64,000 nucleotides of DNA from SHZI01 sp963698405 (GTDB taxonomy: Bacteria > Pseudomonadota > Gammaproteobacteria > Steroidobacterales > GCA-2729495), in NCBI GenBank assembly GCA_963698405.1, contig CAVOQT010000002.1, positions 124,001 through 188,000 on the forward strand, given 5' to 3'. A model generated the notes under the pieces. The model did no database searches. It was not told the origin of the DNA and worked only from the letters and a program-made list of their open reading frames with translations. This document shows positions 42,711 through 51,418 of the stretch, piece after piece. Position numbers and translations under genes: made by a program. Position 1 is the first letter of the stretch. Each line of letters opens with the position of its first letter.

Positions 42711-43640
42711 ATGCAGGCTGCGCATGATCAAGCTGGAAGTTTTGGCCAGACCACCTGGTCGGCTGCCGCTGCGCGCGACCGTTTGTCCTCCACCGCATTT
42801 CTCGCTGCTCTGTTTCACGGCATCCTGATTCTCGGCATCACGTTCAGCGCACCGATGCTGAAACAGGACGATCTCAACAGCTCGATGGACGTGGTGCTGG
42901 TGACTACCGACCAGTCCGACCGTATCGCACCCGAGAACGCCATACTGCTGGCCCAGCAAAATCTCGCCGGCGCCGGCAATGCGGCGGCAGATGCCGTGGT
43001 ACGCACCTCACCCGGACAGACGCTGCCAGCCGACCAACTGGGTCCGGCACAGGAAGGCGGCGAGACCAGCGTGCAGCGCGGTGCCTTTCAGCCGTTCCGG
43101 GATGCAACGCCAGTACTGCTCAGCCAGGACTCGCTGCGCCAGGTCGCCGATACCGGTGATCCCGAACAGGCACCGCAGGCCAAGCAGAGCATGCTGCCAG
43201 CCGATCACAATACCGCCGACCTGGTCGCCCGCTTCGATACGCAGACCGCAATTCCCGATGCGCAGCCACGCGAACTGTTGATCAGTGCAAATACGCGCGA
43301 GTCGCGCATCGCCAGTTACCTGAGCATCTGGAAGCGCAAGGTCGAGGCCGTGGGTACCCGGCATTTCCCGTTCGAGACCCGTGACTTCAGCAACGACAAC
43401 TACCCGGTGCTCGAAGTGGCAATCAATGCCGACGGCGGGCTGCGCGAAGTAGTGGTGCGCACGTCCTCCGGACAGGGTGACCTGGATCAGGCAGCCATGG
43501 ACATCCTGCGCATGGCAGCGCCCTTCGAGCCCTTCCCCGACGCGCTGCGCAGCGACTACGACGTATTACGCTTTGCCTATGAGTGGCGCTTCTCCGATGG
43601 CGCTTCCCGTGTCGGCGCCCGCACTGCCGCAACCTGGTAG
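42711..43640 (+). CDS. TonB-like energy transducer family protein
   Basis: A 309-residue protein with one N-terminal membrane anchor (STAFLAALFHGILILGITFS) and a C-terminal TonB-like domain (FSNDNYPVLEVAINADGGLR, ending DVLRFAYEWRFSD). The middle is Gln/Ala/Pro-rich and flexible but lacks long Pro-Lys repeats. Genes of this kind regularly sit between gshB and yqgE in gammaproteobacteria. No exbB or exbD is close, so it may have a role other than energising outer-membrane receptors. A TATAAT sequence at 42661-42666 could be its -10 element, but no matching -35 is clear. Confidence 0.85.
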   Translation: MQAAHDQAGSFGQTTWSAAAARDRLSSTAFLAALFHGILILGITFSAPMLKQDDLNSSMDVVLVTTDQSDRIAPENAILLAQQNLAGAGNAAADAVVRTSPGQTLPADQLGPAQEGGETSVQRGAFQPFRDATPVLLSQDSLRQVADTGDPEQAPQAKQSMLPADHNTADLVARFDTQTAIPDAQPRELLISANTRESRIASYLSIWKRKVEAVGTRHFPFETRDFSNDNYPVLEVAINADGGLREVVVRTSSGQGDLDQAAMDILRMAAPFEPFPDALRSDYDVLRFAYEWRFSDGASRVGARTAATW

Positions 43641-43693
43641 ACCCGCGCCGCACGACCCTTGTCGGCAGCCTGCCGTGCGCTGATACTGAGGGC

Positions 43694-44269
43694 ATGTCCG
43701 ACACCTCATTTCTCACCGGCCACCTGCTGATCGCGATGCCGGCGATGCAGGATCCGAATTTTCATCGCACGGTCACTTACATCTGCGAACACAGCGAACA
43801 GGGCGCGCTCGGTATCGTCATCAACCGGCCGCTCGACCTGGATCTCGGTAGCGTGTTCGAACAGTTATCACTGAACCCGACTGACCGGTCGCTGGCCCAG
43901 CAACCGATCCTGCAGGGCGGCCCGGTCCATCAGGAACGCGGTTTCGTGCTGCATCAGGCCGAAGACACAAGCACACAGGACTTCGATGCAACGCTGGCGG
44001 TAACCGATGCGATTCGCGTCACCACCTCGCAAGACATTCTGACGGCAATGGCCAAAGGCCAGGGTCCGCGACGGGTGGTCGTGGCGCTCGGTTATGCCGG
44101 CTGGGGCGCTGGCCAGCTCGAACAGGAAATCGCCCAGAACGCATGGCTCAGCGTACCGGCCGAACCGCACATCATTTTCGATACCCCGTTTGAGCAACGC
44201 TGGCAGCAGTCTGCCCGCTTGCTGGGCATCGACATGACGACACTCAGTCCCCAGGCGGGACATGCCTGA
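43694..44269 (+). CDS. YqgE/AlgH family protein
   Basis: About 191 residues starting MSDTSFLTGHLLIAMPAMQD. Family signatures: NFHRTVTYICEHSEQGALGI, VINRPLDLDL, ILQGGPVHQERGFVLHQ and GYAGWGAGQLEQEIAQNAWL. Function is unclear (called AlgH in Pseudomonas). The start at 43694 is preferred over an upstream in-frame extension. It overlaps or closely abuts ruvX, the conserved pairing for this family. Confidence 0.94.
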   Translation: MSDTSFLTGHLLIAMPAMQDPNFHRTVTYICEHSEQGALGIVINRPLDLDLGSVFEQLSLNPTDRSLAQQPILQGGPVHQERGFVLHQAEDTSTQDFDATLAVTDAIRVTTSQDILTAMAKGQGPRRVVVALGYAGWGAGQLEQEIAQNAWLSVPAEPHIIFDTPFEQRWQQSARLLGIDMTTLSPQAGHA

Positions 44270-44777
44270 GCCACGCCTTGTCCAGCACCGCCAGACAACT
44301 TCGATGAGCAGTACAGCAGCAACCGCCCTGGTCTTCGATCATGGCGGACGGCGTATCGGCGTCGCGCTCGCCAGTCGCAGCCCGCGCCTTGCCTCACCAC
44401 TGACCACGCTCGCAGCACGCAACGGCGTGCCGGACTGGGCCGAGGTAGAACGCCTGGTCCGCGAGTGGTGTCCAGGCTGCCTGGTCGTCGGTGTCCCCTA
44501 TAATGAGCCGGGCAGGCGCATCAACAGCGGCGGCAACAGCACAGCAAACGACAGCGAATCAGCTGCCGAACGCTTCGCAGCCGAGCTGGAGCAGCGCTAC
44601 CCGATGCCGGTGCTTCGCGTGGATGAACGGCTGAGTTCTGCCGAAGCGGAATACCGGCTGCGCGACCAGCGGCGTTCGGGACTCCGGCAACGCAAGCTTC
44701 GCAGCGGTGACGTCGATGCAATAGCCGCCTGCGTGATCGCCGAGACGTGGCTGGACCAACCCGCTTCCACAAGCTGA
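44262..44777 (+). CDS. ruvX: Putative pre-16S rRNA nuclease (YqgF/RuvX)
   Basis: An RNase H-fold nuclease of up to 171 residues, thought to finish 5' processing of 16S rRNA. Motifs: LVFDHGGRRIGVALASR (first acidic residue), CLVVGVPYNEPGR, VLRVDERLSSAEAE and SGDVDAIAACVIAETWL. Two starts are possible. The ATG at 44262 overlaps yqgE by 8 bases and has AGGCGGGAC just before it. The ATG at 44304 is closer to the family start but lacks a ribosome site. Confidence 0.93.
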   Translation: MPEPRLVQHRQTTSMSSTAATALVFDHGGRRIGVALASRSPRLASPLTTLAARNGVPDWAEVERLVREWCPGCLVVGVPYNEPGRRINSGGNSTANDSESAAERFAAELEQRYPMPVLRVDERLSSAEAEYRLRDQRRSGLRQRKLRSGDVDAIAACVIAETWLDQPASTS

Positions 44778-44798
44778 GCAGATACAAGTAACGATTTT

Positions 44799-45719
44799 AT
44801 GGATCGACCCCACCGCGGCACCATCTTCTGCATCGATGCCCGCGTCATTCAGCAGCAGACTCATCCCGGCAACCAGTTCATCATTCGCCTGTACGCACCC
44901 GACTGTGCGCGCACCGCGACCCCCGGCACTTTTGTGCATGTGCGCTGCGACCCGGATATTCCGATGCGCCGCCCGCTCTCCATCATGCGCATCAGTGCCA
45001 GCGAAGGCTGGATCGAGGTGCTCTATAAAGTAGTCGGGCACGGACTCACAGCCCTGAGCCGTGCCGAGCCAGGCGATCTGGTCAACCTGCTGGGACCGAT
45101 CGGTCAAGGATTCCGGCCAGACCCGGCCCGCCCACAGGCGGTATTGATCGGCGGCGGCGTCGGTATTCCACCACTGGTATTCCTGGCCGAAACGCTGGCA
45201 TCAACGCCGGCAGCGGTAGCCTTTTTCGGCTCTGAAAGTCCGTTTCCCTTCGTGCCGACGAAAGCACAACTGCCTTTGCCGGGCATCCCGCCGATGGCAG
45301 ATGCCTGCATGCCGCTGCTTGAAAAACTGGGGATCGCCTCGCGGCTCGCCAGCAATGCCGGTCTGCCCGGTTGTCATTCAGGCTATGTAACCGACCTCGC
45401 CCGCGGCTGGCTGCAAACCTGCAGCGACGCAGAACGCGCCGCCATGACCATCTACGCCTGCGGACCGACGCCCATGCTGCGTTCTGTACAGCAGCTCGCT
45501 GTCAGCTTCAGCCTGCCCACACAGCTGTGCGTCGAGGAATTCATGGCTTGCGCGGTGGGTGGATGTGCCGGCTGCGCCATACCCGTGATGGTCGACGGCA
45601 AGCAGCTGATGAAGCGTGTGTGTGTCGACGGCCCGGTATTCGACGGCGCTACCGTCTACCCGCCCGCAGGAGCGGCCGTAGGAGCGGCTTCAGCCGCGAT
45701 CCCAGGGGGCAACAAATGA
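44799..45719 (+). CDS. Dihydroorotate dehydrogenase electron transfer subunit-like flavoprotein
   Basis: A 306-residue protein of the PyrK/ferredoxin-reductase type. FAD-binding part: RRPLSIMRISASEGWIEVLY. NAD part: AVLIGGGVGIPPLVFLAE and YACGPTPMLRSVQ. Near the C-terminus is a 2Fe-2S site: EFMACAVGGCAGCAIPV and a fourth Cys in KRVCVDGPVF. PyrK normally feeds electrons from class 1B PyrD to NAD. No pyrD lies next to it, so it could serve another dehydrogenase. The last 16 residues (GAAVGAASAAIPGGNK) are translated from a REP repeat. Confidence 0.85.
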   Translation: MDRPHRGTIFCIDARVIQQQTHPGNQFIIRLYAPDCARTATPGTFVHVRCDPDIPMRRPLSIMRISASEGWIEVLYKVVGHGLTALSRAEPGDLVNLLGPIGQGFRPDPARPQAVLIGGGVGIPPLVFLAETLASTPAAVAFFGSESPFPFVPTKAQLPLPGIPPMADACMPLLEKLGIASRLASNAGLPGCHSGYVTDLARGWLQTCSDAERAAMTIYACGPTPMLRSVQQLAVSFSLPTQLCVEEFMACAVGGCAGCAIPVMVDGKQLMKRVCVDGPVFDGATVYPPAGAAVGAASAAIPGGNK

Positions 45720-45754
45720 ATCGCGGCTGAAGCCGCTCCTACGGCCGCTCCTAC
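45669..45754. repeat. REP-type inverted pair B (GTAG-headed)
   Basis: A 23-base unit GTAGGAGCGGCTTCAGCCGC plus GAT (45678-45700) and its inverted copy (45720-45742) flank a 19-base loop. Each arm is extended by a further partial unit (45669-45677; 45743-45754), so the whole palindrome spans about 86 bases. It forms the tail of the plus-strand gene and supplies the stop codon of the minus-strand gene. Confidence 0.92.
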
Positions 45755-46806
45755 GCGAAATGAATCTGCGCCTCGAGATTCGACCGCGAATCGGCGTTGG
45801 CCAACGCCTCTTCCATTGAAATCTTGCCGTCCTTGTACAGCTTGAGCAGCGCCTGATCGAAGGACTGCATGCCCTGCTCGGTGCTGTCGGCGAAGGACTC
45901 CTTCACCTTGCTGATATCGCCCCGCTGGACCAGCTCGGCAATGCGTGGCGTGTTCAGCATGACCTCCACGGCGGCGACGCGCTGGCCTTCAGTGCCACGC
46001 ACCAGCCGCTGCGAGATGATTGCCCGCAGGTACTGCGAAAGATCCATGAATACCTGACTGTGCTGCTCTTCCGGAAACAGGTTGATCATCCGGTCCAGCG
46101 TCTCGGGAGCATTGTTCGAATGGATGGTAGCGACGGCCAGATGGCCGGTGCCCGCCAGATCAATCGCTGCCTGCATGGTCTCGCGATCACGTACCTCACC
46201 GATCAGGATCACATCCGGTGCTTCGCGCATCGCGCTCTTGAGTGCGCGCGCATAGGACAAGGTATCCACACCGACCTCGCGCTGGTTGATGATGGACTTC
46301 TTGTTGGAATGCAGATACTCGATCGGATCTTCGATGGTAATGATGTGCGAGGCAGTCTTCTCGTTCCGGTAATTGATCATGCCGGCCAGCGTGGTCGATT
46401 TGCCGGAGCCGGTCGCACCGACCATCAGCACCAACCCGCGCCGGAACATGATCAGATCCTTGAGGATCGGCGGCATGCCGAGCACGTCGAGATCAGGCAG
46501 GTCGTGGGTGATGTAGCGCATGACAATCGCCACGTTGCTGCGCTGATGAAAGATATTGACGCGGAACCGTCCGAGACCGGGCTTGGAAATCGCGAAGTCG
46601 ATCTCCAGCTCGCGGTTGAATTCCTCGAGCTGTTCGCCGCTCATCAGCTCCATCGCTGCCTGCCGCACCATCTGTGGCGTCAGTTCGAGCTTGTTGACGG
46701 GCATGATCTTGCCGTCGATCTTGATCTTGACCGGTGCAAAGCAGGTGAGAAACAGGTCGGAAGCCCGTTTCTCGACCATCAGATTGAACAGCGGCTGAAC
46801 GTTCAT
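45751..46806 (-). CDS. Third PilT/PilU-family twitching motility ATPase
   Basis: A 351-residue GspE-family ATPase. Walker A is VLMVGATGSGKSTTLAGMIN; the Asp box and Walker B follow in HIITIEDPIEYLHSNKKSII and ILIGEVRDRETMQAAI; the His box is TGHLAVATIHSNN. It resembles PilU (start MNVQPLFNLMVEKRASDLFL, KIDGKIMPVNK), but another gene upstream is the better PilU. It is therefore an extra paralogue, lying 15 bases after pilU. Its stop is the TAG of a REP head. It probably tunes retraction force or substrate; that is inference. Confidence 0.9.
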   Translation of the reverse strand: MNVQPLFNLMVEKRASDLFLTCFAPVKIKIDGKIMPVNKLELTPQMVRQAAMELMSGEQLEEFNRELEIDFAISKPGLGRFRVNIFHQRSNVAIVMRYITHDLPDLDVLGMPPILKDLIMFRRGLVLMVGATGSGKSTTLAGMINYRNEKTASHIITIEDPIEYLHSNKKSIINQREVGVDTLSYARALKSAMREAPDVILIGEVRDRETMQAAIDLAGTGHLAVATIHSNNAPETLDRMINLFPEEQHSQVFMDLSQYLRAIISQRLVRGTEGQRVAAVEVMLNTPRIAELVQRGDISKVKESFADSTEQGMQSFDQALLKLYKDGKISMEEALANADSRSNLEAQIHFA

Positions 46807-46821
46807 GAAAGGGTCCGGTAC

Positions 46822-47982
46822 CTAGAACCGCCTGGTCCGTTCCTGCTCTTCGACAACCTGCAGGCCACCGGAATCATCTACTACAGCCGGCTTGTCGCGC
46901 TTGCTCTCGAGCTTGATCCGCAGCCGCAGCTCATTTTTCGAATCAGCGTTGCGAATCGCCTCTTCGTAGGAAATCTTGCTTGCCTCGTACAACTGGAACA
47001 GATCCTGATCGAAGGTCTGCATGCCGATACGGGTGGACTTGGCCATGATCTCCTTGATGCGGGTCACCTCGCCCTTGAAGATCAGGTCGGAAATCAGCGG
47101 CGACTGCAGCATGACTTCCATCGCCGCAATTCGTCCGACGCCTGTCTGGCGCGGGATCAGCCGCTGCGAGATCAGTCCCTTGATGTTCAGCGACAGGTCC
47201 ATCAACACCTGCTGGCGCTTTTCCTCGGGAAAGAAGTTGATGATGCGGTCCAGAGCCTGGTTGGCGCTGTTGGCATGCAGGGTTGCAAGGCAGAGATGGC
47301 CGGTTTCGGCAAACTGGATGCCGTACTCCATGGTTTCGCGTTCGCGTATCTCGCCGATCATGATCACGTCTGGCGCCTGTCGCAGGGTGTTCTTGAGTGC
47401 CGCGTGCCAATTGTCGGTATCCACGCCCACTTCGCGCTGCGTCACGACACAGCGGCCATGCGGATGCAGATACTCGACGGGGTCCTCGATGGTCACGATG
47501 TGGCCGCGCGTATTCATGTTGCGATGGTGAACCATCGCCGCCAGCGTCGTGGACTTGCCTGACCCGGTGGCACCGACAACGAGCACCAGGCCGCGCTTGG
47601 TGAGCGCGATCTCCTGCATGATCGGCGGCAACTCCAGCTCTTCGAGCGTCGGTATCTTGGTAACGATCCGCCGCAGCACCGCACCAACCCCGCCACGCTG
47701 GATGAAGGCACTGACGCGGAAGCGGCCGATCCCCTGCGGGCCGATGGCGAAATTGCATTCCTTGGAGGCGTCGAACTCACGGGCCTGGCGATCGTTCATG
47801 ATCGACCGCACGATGATTGCGCTGTCGTCACCACTCAGCGGCTGCTCAGCCGCCCGGTGTATCTCGCCATCGATTTTGATGGCTGGCGGAAAGCCGGAGG
47901 TAATGAACAGGTCGGACCCGTTCTTGTCCACCATCTTCTTCAGAAGGCTGTGCACCAGCTTCGTAGCCTGATCACGTTCCAT
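46822..47982 (-). CDS. pilU: PilU twitching motility ATPase
   Basis: A 386-residue retraction ATPase closest to PilU. N-terminal LVHSLLKKMVDKNGSDLFIT and SGFPPAIKIDGEIH, then ALTKRGLVLVVGATGSGKST (Walker A), HIVTIEDPVEYLHPHGRCVV, VIMIGEIRERETM (Walker B) and TGHLCLATLHANSANQALDR. The C-terminal tail beyond NADSKNELRLRIKLES is the PilU-type extension missing from PilT. PilU assists PilT in depolymerising type IV pili under load. It follows pilT by 39 bases on the same strand. Confidence 0.93.
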   Translation of the reverse strand: MERDQATKLVHSLLKKMVDKNGSDLFITSGFPPAIKIDGEIHRAAEQPLSGDDSAIIVRSIMNDRQAREFDASKECNFAIGPQGIGRFRVSAFIQRGGVGAVLRRIVTKIPTLEELELPPIMQEIALTKRGLVLVVGATGSGKSTTLAAMVHHRNMNTRGHIVTIEDPVEYLHPHGRCVVTQREVGVDTDNWHAALKNTLRQAPDVIMIGEIRERETMEYGIQFAETGHLCLATLHANSANQALDRIINFFPEEKRQQVLMDLSLNIKGLISQRLIPRQTGVGRIAAMEVMLQSPLISDLIFKGEVTRIKEIMAKSTRIGMQTFDQDLFQLYEASKISYEEAIRNADSKNELRLRIKLESKRDKPAVVDDSGGLQVVEEQERTRRF

Positions 47983-48021
47983 AACCGAAACTCCTTGCCG
48001 ACTGCCTCCGGTTCCGCAGAA

Positions 48022-49062
48022 CTAGAAGCTGTCCTTGTTCTGCGCCTTGAAGCGGGCTTCTTCCTTGGTAATCACACCCTTCGACAGCAGTTCCTGCAGA
48101 CACTGGTCGAGCGTCTGCATGCCCTCCTTGACGCCGGTCTGGATCGCCGAATACATCTGCGCCACCTTGCCCTCGCGAATCAGATTGCGGATGGCCGGGG
48201 TACCGATCATGATTTCGTGGGCTGCAATCCGGCCGCCGCCGACACGCTTCAGCAGCGCCTGCGAAATGACCGCACGCAGCGACTCGGAAAGCATCGCCCG
48301 GACCATTTCCTTTTCCTGGGCCGGAAACACGTCGATGATGCGGTCCATGGTCTTGGCCGCCGAGCTGGTATGCAGGGTGCCGAACACCAGATGGCCGGTC
48401 TCTGCAGCAGTCAGCGCCAGACGGATGGTTTCCAGATCGCGCATTTCGCCGACCAGGATGACGTCTGGATCTTCACGCAGCGCCGAGCGCAATGCCTCAC
48501 TGAAGCCGAGCGTATCCTTGTGCACCTCGCGCTGATTGATCAGGCAGCGCTTGCTTTCATGCACAAACTCGATGGGGTCTTCAATGGTCAGGATGTGGTC
48601 GGGCTTGTTGTCATTGATGTAGTCGATCATCGCGGCCAGTGTCGTGGACTTGCCCGAGCCGGTCGGGCCGGTCACCAGCACGATGCCGCGCGGATACATG
48701 GAAATATCGCGGAAGATCGGCGGCGCCTTCAGGTCTTCGAGTGTCTGGATGATCGACGGAATGGTACGGAACACTGCACCGGCGCCACGCATCTGGTTGT
48801 AGGCGTTGACGCGAAAACGGGCCAGCTTCGGGATCTCGAAGGAAAAGTCCGTCTCCAGGAATTCTTCGTAGTCCTTGCGCTGCTTGTCGTTCATGATGTC
48901 ATAGACCATGCTATGTACATCCTTGTGGGCGAGCGCCGGCATATTGATACGCTTGACGTCACCGTCGACCCGGATCATCGGTGGCACACCTGCCGACAAA
49001 TGCAGGTCCGATGCCTTGCTCTTGACCGCGAAGGTCAGCAGTTGTGTGATATCAACAGCCAT
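48022..49062 (-). CDS. pilT: PilT twitching motility ATPase
   Basis: A 346-residue hexameric motor that retracts type IV pili. It starts MAVDITQLLTFAVKSKASDL, like known PilT. Walker A is GIVLVTGPTGSGKSTTLAAM; other motifs are HILTIEDPIEFVHESKRCLI, VILVGEMRDLETIRLAL and TGHLVFGTLHTSSAAKTMDR; the AIRNLIREGK region is the C-terminal retraction motif of PilT. The frame runs back to 49209, but the ATG at 49062 matches the family. The divergent yggS gene next to it is a common gammaproteobacterial arrangement. Confidence 0.96.
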   Translation of the reverse strand: MAVDITQLLTFAVKSKASDLHLSAGVPPMIRVDGDVKRINMPALAHKDVHSMVYDIMNDKQRKDYEEFLETDFSFEIPKLARFRVNAYNQMRGAGAVFRTIPSIIQTLEDLKAPPIFRDISMYPRGIVLVTGPTGSGKSTTLAAMIDYINDNKPDHILTIEDPIEFVHESKRCLINQREVHKDTLGFSEALRSALREDPDVILVGEMRDLETIRLALTAAETGHLVFGTLHTSSAAKTMDRIIDVFPAQEKEMVRAMLSESLRAVISQALLKRVGGGRIAAHEIMIGTPAIRNLIREGKVAQMYSAIQTGVKEGMQTLDQCLQELLSKGVITKEEARFKAQNKDSF

Positions 49063-49195
49063 CTGTTTCCCCAGCGCCCTGAACAGCCGTAAGCGAACGG
49101 CAGAAATCTCCAACCGCGGAGCCGGGCATGGCGCCCATGGTTTCCATAACCGGATCCGGCGATGAACATAGTACAGCCAGCTTGGTAGCAGGGTC

Positions 49196-49924
49196 GTGAC
49201 GGCAATCACGGATCATCTGGGCGAAATACAGACGCGCATCACTCGTGCCGCAGGCCGGGCTGGACGCGATGCGCAAGCCGTGACGCTGCTCGCCGTGAGC
49301 AAGGGACACGGCCTGGCGGCGATAACCGGGGCATGGGCCGCCGGGGTAACGGAGTTCGGAGAAAACTATCTGGGTGAAGCGGTGCCGAAAATCACCGCTG
49401 GCCATCGCGACATGCACTGGCACTTCATCGGCCGCATCCAGTCGAACAAGACCCGTGATATTGCCGCCAACTTTGCCTGGGCACAGACGGTCACTTCGGC
49501 GAAGATCGCCGAGCGCCTGTCATCGCAGCGGCCACACTACGGCAACGAACTGCAGGTCTGCATACAGATCCAGCCTGCGGCAGGTAGCGGTAGCGGATCC
49601 GGTGTGCGGGCTGGCTGCCCGCACACTGAGGCAGCAACACTGGCGGCGCTGATCGCCACGCTGCCGCGGCTCAGGCTGCGCGGACTGATGCTGATTCCAC
49701 ATGCGGGCCTCGATGCGGAGGCGCTGCGCATGGAGTTCCGGCAGACACGTGCCTTGTTTGAGAAACTGTGCGCCGCTGGTCACCCGCTCGACACCTTGTC
49801 GATGGGCATGTCGGATGACTTTGAACTGGCGATCGAAGAAGGCAGTACGATGGTGCGTATCGGCACAGCCCTGTTCGGGCCACGGCCGGTCGCAGTGAAC
49901 CAACCAGCCGGCGAACAGACATGA
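49196..49924 (+). CDS. YggS family pyridoxal phosphate homeostasis protein
   Basis: A 242-residue PLP-binding protein of the alanine-racemase N-terminal barrel type. The PLP Lys is in VTLLAVSKGHGLAAITGAWA; other features are GVTEFGENYLGEAVPKI, WHFIGRIQSNKTRDIA, LRLRGLMLIPHAGLDAEALR and LSMGMSDDFELAIEEGSTMV. It buffers intracellular PLP. The usual SG-rich loop after the Q(V/I)N motif is lengthened here by a Gly-Ser run (GSGSGSG) and a Cys. The start is a GTG. It overlaps proC by 4 bases. Confidence 0.94.
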   Translation: MTAITDHLGEIQTRITRAAGRAGRDAQAVTLLAVSKGHGLAAITGAWAAGVTEFGENYLGEAVPKITAGHRDMHWHFIGRIQSNKTRDIAANFAWAQTVTSAKIAERLSSQRPHYGNELQVCIQIQPAAGSGSGSGVRAGCPHTEAATLAALIATLPRLRLRGLMLIPHAGLDAEALRMEFRQTRALFEKLCAAGHPLDTLSMGMSDDFELAIEEGSTMVRIGTALFGPRPVAVNQPAGEQT

Positions 49925-50751
49925 GCTATCACAACCTCACTATCGGATTGATCGGCGGCGGCAATATGGCCCGCGCGCTGGTGCGCGGACTGTTGCGCAG
50001 CGGACACCCCGCGCAGCACATCAGGGTCGCCGAGCCGGATGCCGGGCAGCGCGCGCTGGTCGCAGCACTTGACGCCGGACTCCTGCTCGACGCAAACAAT
50101 ACGCCTGTGGCGCAGGATGCAGCGGTGCTGGTGCTGGCCGTCAAGCCGCAGATCCTGCCGGCGGTTGCTGCGGCACTTGCTGATCAGCGACGACCAGCCG
50201 GACAACTGGTGATTTCCGTAGCGGCCGGGGTCACGCTCGCTTCACTGGACGGGTGGCTGGGTGCCGGCACACCGCTGGTACGCGTGATGCCCAACCAGCC
50301 GGCGACGATTGGCGCTGGCGTATCGGCACTGGCGGCCTCGGCCGCCGTAGACACTGCTGGCCGGCAGCTCGCTGAATATGTCGCCAGCACCACCGGCCGT
50401 GCGCTGTGGCTGCCCGATGAAACGATGATGGATGCGGTCACCGCCGTATCCGGCAGTGGCCCAGCCTACTTTTATCTGCTTATGGAGCACATGGAACGTG
50501 CAGCCATTGATCTTGGCTTGCCACCGGACCTGGCTGCCGCACTGACCCGCGAAACCGCACTCGGTGCGGCACGTGTGGTTGTCGAAACGCACAGCGAACC
50601 GGGCCTGCTGCGTGCGGCAGTCACCTCACCCGGCGGAACCACCGCCGCCGCGCTACAGGTATTTGCGCAGGCAGATCTTGCCGGTATCGTGCAGCAGGCC
50701 CTGACTGCCGCCCGGAATCGTTCGGCGGAACTCGGCAAACAGAGGAGCTGA
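49921..50751 (+). CDS. proC: Pyrroline-5-carboxylate reductase
   Basis: A 276-residue enzyme making proline from pyrroline-5-carboxylate with NAD(P)H. The Rossmann start is LTIGLIGGGNMARALVRGLL. Other signatures are LVISVAAGVTLASLDGWLG, LVRVMPNQPATIGAGVSAL, and the family motif TAVSGSGPAYFYLLMEHMER with TSPGGTTAAALQVF. It starts within the yggS stop (ATGA) and precedes yggT by 4 bases, the classic gammaproteobacterial order. Confidence 0.97.
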   Translation: MSYHNLTIGLIGGGNMARALVRGLLRSGHPAQHIRVAEPDAGQRALVAALDAGLLLDANNTPVAQDAAVLVLAVKPQILPAVAAALADQRRPAGQLVISVAAGVTLASLDGWLGAGTPLVRVMPNQPATIGAGVSALAASAAVDTAGRQLAEYVASTTGRALWLPDETMMDAVTAVSGSGPAYFYLLMEHMERAAIDLGLPPDLAAALTRETALGAARVVVETHSEPGLLRAAVTSPGGTTAAALQVFAQADLAGIVQQALTAARNRSAELGKQRS

Positions 50752-50755
50752 ACCG

Positions 50756-51340
50756 ATGCAGAGCGCGCTGATATTCATCCTGCGCACACTATTCGACCTG
50801 TATGTGCTGGTCTTTGTCCTGCGCCTGCTACTGCAGTGGGTCAGGGTCGACACGCGCAATCCCTTCGTGCAGTTCATCCTGCGCGTCACCAACCCGCTGG
50901 TGATGCCACTGCGGCGCCTGCTGCCACCGCTGGGACGCCTCGACAGCGCCACGCTGATGGCCCTGCTCGGCCTGCAGATGCTGGGCACCGTAGTACTTGT
51001 GCAGATCGGCTGCATCGGCAAACCCGGCCTGGTGCCCATACTGCTGCTGACCATACTCGGCATCACGCGCCTGATACTCACCGTCTACTTCTGGGCGGTC
51101 ATTATCTATGCGGTACTGAGCTGGGTAAGTTCCGGCGGCTACAACCCGGGCGCTGCGCTGGTTTCCTCGCTGGTCGAACCGCTGCTCAAACCGGTGCGAC
51201 GCGTGATTCCGCTGATCGGTGGACTCGATCTGTCACCGATATTCCTGCTGATCGCACTGCAGGCGCTGATGATGCTGCTGCCAACCCGGCAGCTCTGGTC
51301 TGCCATGCTGTGTGCGAATATGGTGACGCCGGTACTTTGA
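50756..51340 (+). CDS. YggT family membrane protein
   Basis: A 194-residue inner-membrane protein with two repeated YGGT units. Each has a hydrophobic helix followed by a loop with an NPxxxPxRRxxPxxGxLD-like pattern: NPLVMPLRRLLPPLGRLDSA in the first half and VEPLLKPVRRVIPLIGGLDL in the second. Family members affect osmotic or division functions in other bacteria, without a clear mechanism. Co-directional with proC. Confidence 0.94.
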   Translation: MQSALIFILRTLFDLYVLVFVLRLLLQWVRVDTRNPFVQFILRVTNPLVMPLRRLLPPLGRLDSATLMALLGLQMLGTVVLVQIGCIGKPGLVPILLLTILGITRLILTVYFWAVIIYAVLSWVSSGGYNPGAALVSSLVEPLLKPVRRVIPLIGGLDLSPIFLLIALQALMMLLPTRQLWSAMLCANMVTPVL

Positions 51341-51418
51341 ACGACTGGCCACCCGGTACTCGCAGCGGTTGCAGCGCGCTATAGTTGAGCCTGGACCGGT
51401 TCCTTGTGAGGTGTCGCC

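Noticed and set aside
46060..49092. Long plus-strand frames opposite pilU and pilT
   Set aside because: Shadows of well-conserved ATPase genes; the translations are rich in His, Asp and Gln with no family match.
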